Position numbers and translations under genes: made by a program. Positions 63,019-64,000 of a stretch of 64,000 nucleotides of DNA are shown piece after piece. Source of the stretch: Xiphydria camelus (Eukaryota; Arthropoda; Insecta; Hymenoptera; Xiphydriidae). The notes beneath the pieces are model-generated. The model saw only the letters and a list, made by a program, of their open reading frames with translations, was not told where the DNA came from and ran no database searches. Position 1 is the first letter of the stretch, and the number at the start of each line of letters is the position of its first letter. The stretch lies in assembly GCA_963678675.1 (NCBI GenBank), contig OY783198.1, positions 14,430,311 to 14,494,310 on the forward strand, in the 5' to 3' direction.

Positions 63019-64000
63019 TAAAGATGAAGCCACGGTGAGTTTTCCACAAAATGTTATGAAAAGGATTTGCTTACATTCGTGGTATCGTTTTCCATAATTT
63101 TATTAACCTTTCACGGTCTTCTTGATGTTACAGCTTTTCGTGTCTTCCAGGGGAGTTGATGCTCGTTGTTGAATGGCAGAGTGAAACGAGGGAGGATTTC
63201 AATTTGAAGCAATCTGACATTACTGCGGGATGCACCAACCCAGGCTCTTACAAAGCACTCGATCAGGTTGCCGATCGCAGGCACACTTGCAAAACATAAA
63301 GTCCTTCACCATGGTCCTGGTTATCGATACTTGCTGAAAAATTCCATATCGTTGGTTAGCGGATGTTAATGTGTGTCGTACTGGTAAATAAATACCTGCA
63401 CTCTCTACATTCTTTTTCTGTATGAATAATACCTTACGTTTCATTTATTTCAAACTCATGAGCGGCACACCAATCGTCCTTCGTCTTCGGCACATTTCTC
63501 CGTGGAGGCTGATGCACATCGTCGAACTCTTCCGTCATCCATTGGTTTAGCGTCGTCTTGCTTCGTCCATAGTCGAAGTCATTTCCATGAAGAACTCATC
63601 ACTTTCTCTAATTCTACGAATAATTTTTGTAATATTATTGCCTTTGTAAAGTATAAAGAAATTGAATGACTTCAAAACAATTCATTTTTGTTATTCCTCT
63701 TGATTTATCGTTATACTTACCCTACTCAAAAATCTTGAGAACTGCCTGGTCACTGTAATCTTCCACGTTGGTTCACTTGTCTCTACAACTCGTTAATTAT
63801 TTTACATTTAACCTAAGATTTATCACCCTTCCTTCATTACTTCGATTTAACTGTATTTTTACTTTTTATTAATAAGCGCGTTCGAGGATCGAAATAAACG
63901 CGAAGGAAATCGTTTCGTGAATAGAAATATTTTATTAACTTTGAAAATCACGTTTTATTTCCAAAAAGTACAATTGCTCCGAAAAATTCCACTTTGTAAA

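Larger units (their letters stand above)
57773..64000. mobile_element. second giant palindromic DD41D element (runs off window)
   Basis: TTTACAAAATGGAATTTTTC at 57771 is the complement of the last bases of the window. Matching arms continue: 57773-58680 with 63019-64000, 58680-59880 with 62170-63018, and 60210-60560 with 61300-61665. The arms are at least ~2.8 kb each; the right outer end lies beyond 64000. Each arm contains a DD41D gene in mirror orientation. Confidence 0.8.

Noticed and set aside
1..64000. Palindromes as assembly or amplification chimeras
   Set aside because: Arms carry scattered differences and arm-specific insertions with target duplications, not expected from artefactual inversion.
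1..64000. CRISPR arrays or prokaryotic operons
   Set aside because: No regularly spaced short direct repeats; genes have spliceosomal introns and eukaryotic transposons.

Overview
The window looks like a transposon-saturated stretch of an arthropod genome, most likely an insect. A hymenopteran is plausible from the mix of elements but is not proven. It is AT-rich and intron-bearing. Only one host gene can be named: Taf6 (TFIID subunit 6), on the minus strand from 12103 down to 4978. Its last exon or exons are not seen and probably lie left of the window. A 5.2-kb Taf6 intron (6241-11448) is packed with non-autonomous DNA elements.

Layout. 1-4.5 kb: a mariner (DD34D) relic and several foldback or MITE elements. 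4.9-12.1 kb: Taf6. 12.9-19.0 kb: a nested palindrome carrying an ISL2EU-like SAP-SWIM/THAP element and a 5S-rRNA-like element. 19.5-21.9 kb: a decayed piggyBac. 22.6-34.1 kb: a composite foldback whose arms carry the 3' end of a PIN-like nuclease/CXC gene, interrupted by a nearly intact Ty1/copia element (25094-29556) and by an element with an AGCT target duplication that itself holds a 902-bp solo LTR. 34.1-41.8 kb: small palindromes, tRNA-like sequences and a degenerate tandem exon-intron array. 41.9-44.7 kb: a complete Kolobok-like element with a 608-codon ORF and a TTAA duplication. 45.0-54.8 kb: a giant palindromic DD41D Tc1/mariner-type element interrupted by an I/LOA-group non-LTR retrotransposon (48163-53090). 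57.8-64.0 kb: a second giant palindrome with one intact DD41D transposase gene and one decayed copy in the opposite arm.

Most nesting could be ordered because an interrupted palindrome supplies its own empty site: the opposite arm shows the uninterrupted sequence. That gives explicit target duplications (GAAGA for copia, GTTA for the solo LTR, AAAGATATAAAGTT for the LINE, AGCT, AATT, AT, TA, TAA, TTAA).

The most unusual signals are: (1) a perfect replication-dependent histone 3' stem-loop 62 nt after the stop codon of the first DD41D transposase, inside the element's inverted repeat; (2) an HDV-like ribozyme fold starting exactly at the first base of the LINE; (3) palindromes whose two arms vary together within a copy, and families with a shared core but different self-complementary outer arms; (4) tRNA-like and 5S-like pol III promoter modules inside several unrelated DNA elements; (5) a solo LTR with five hairpins sharing a core but having different compensating stems. 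No computation or database search was run; family names rest on motifs, TIRs and target duplications read by eye.
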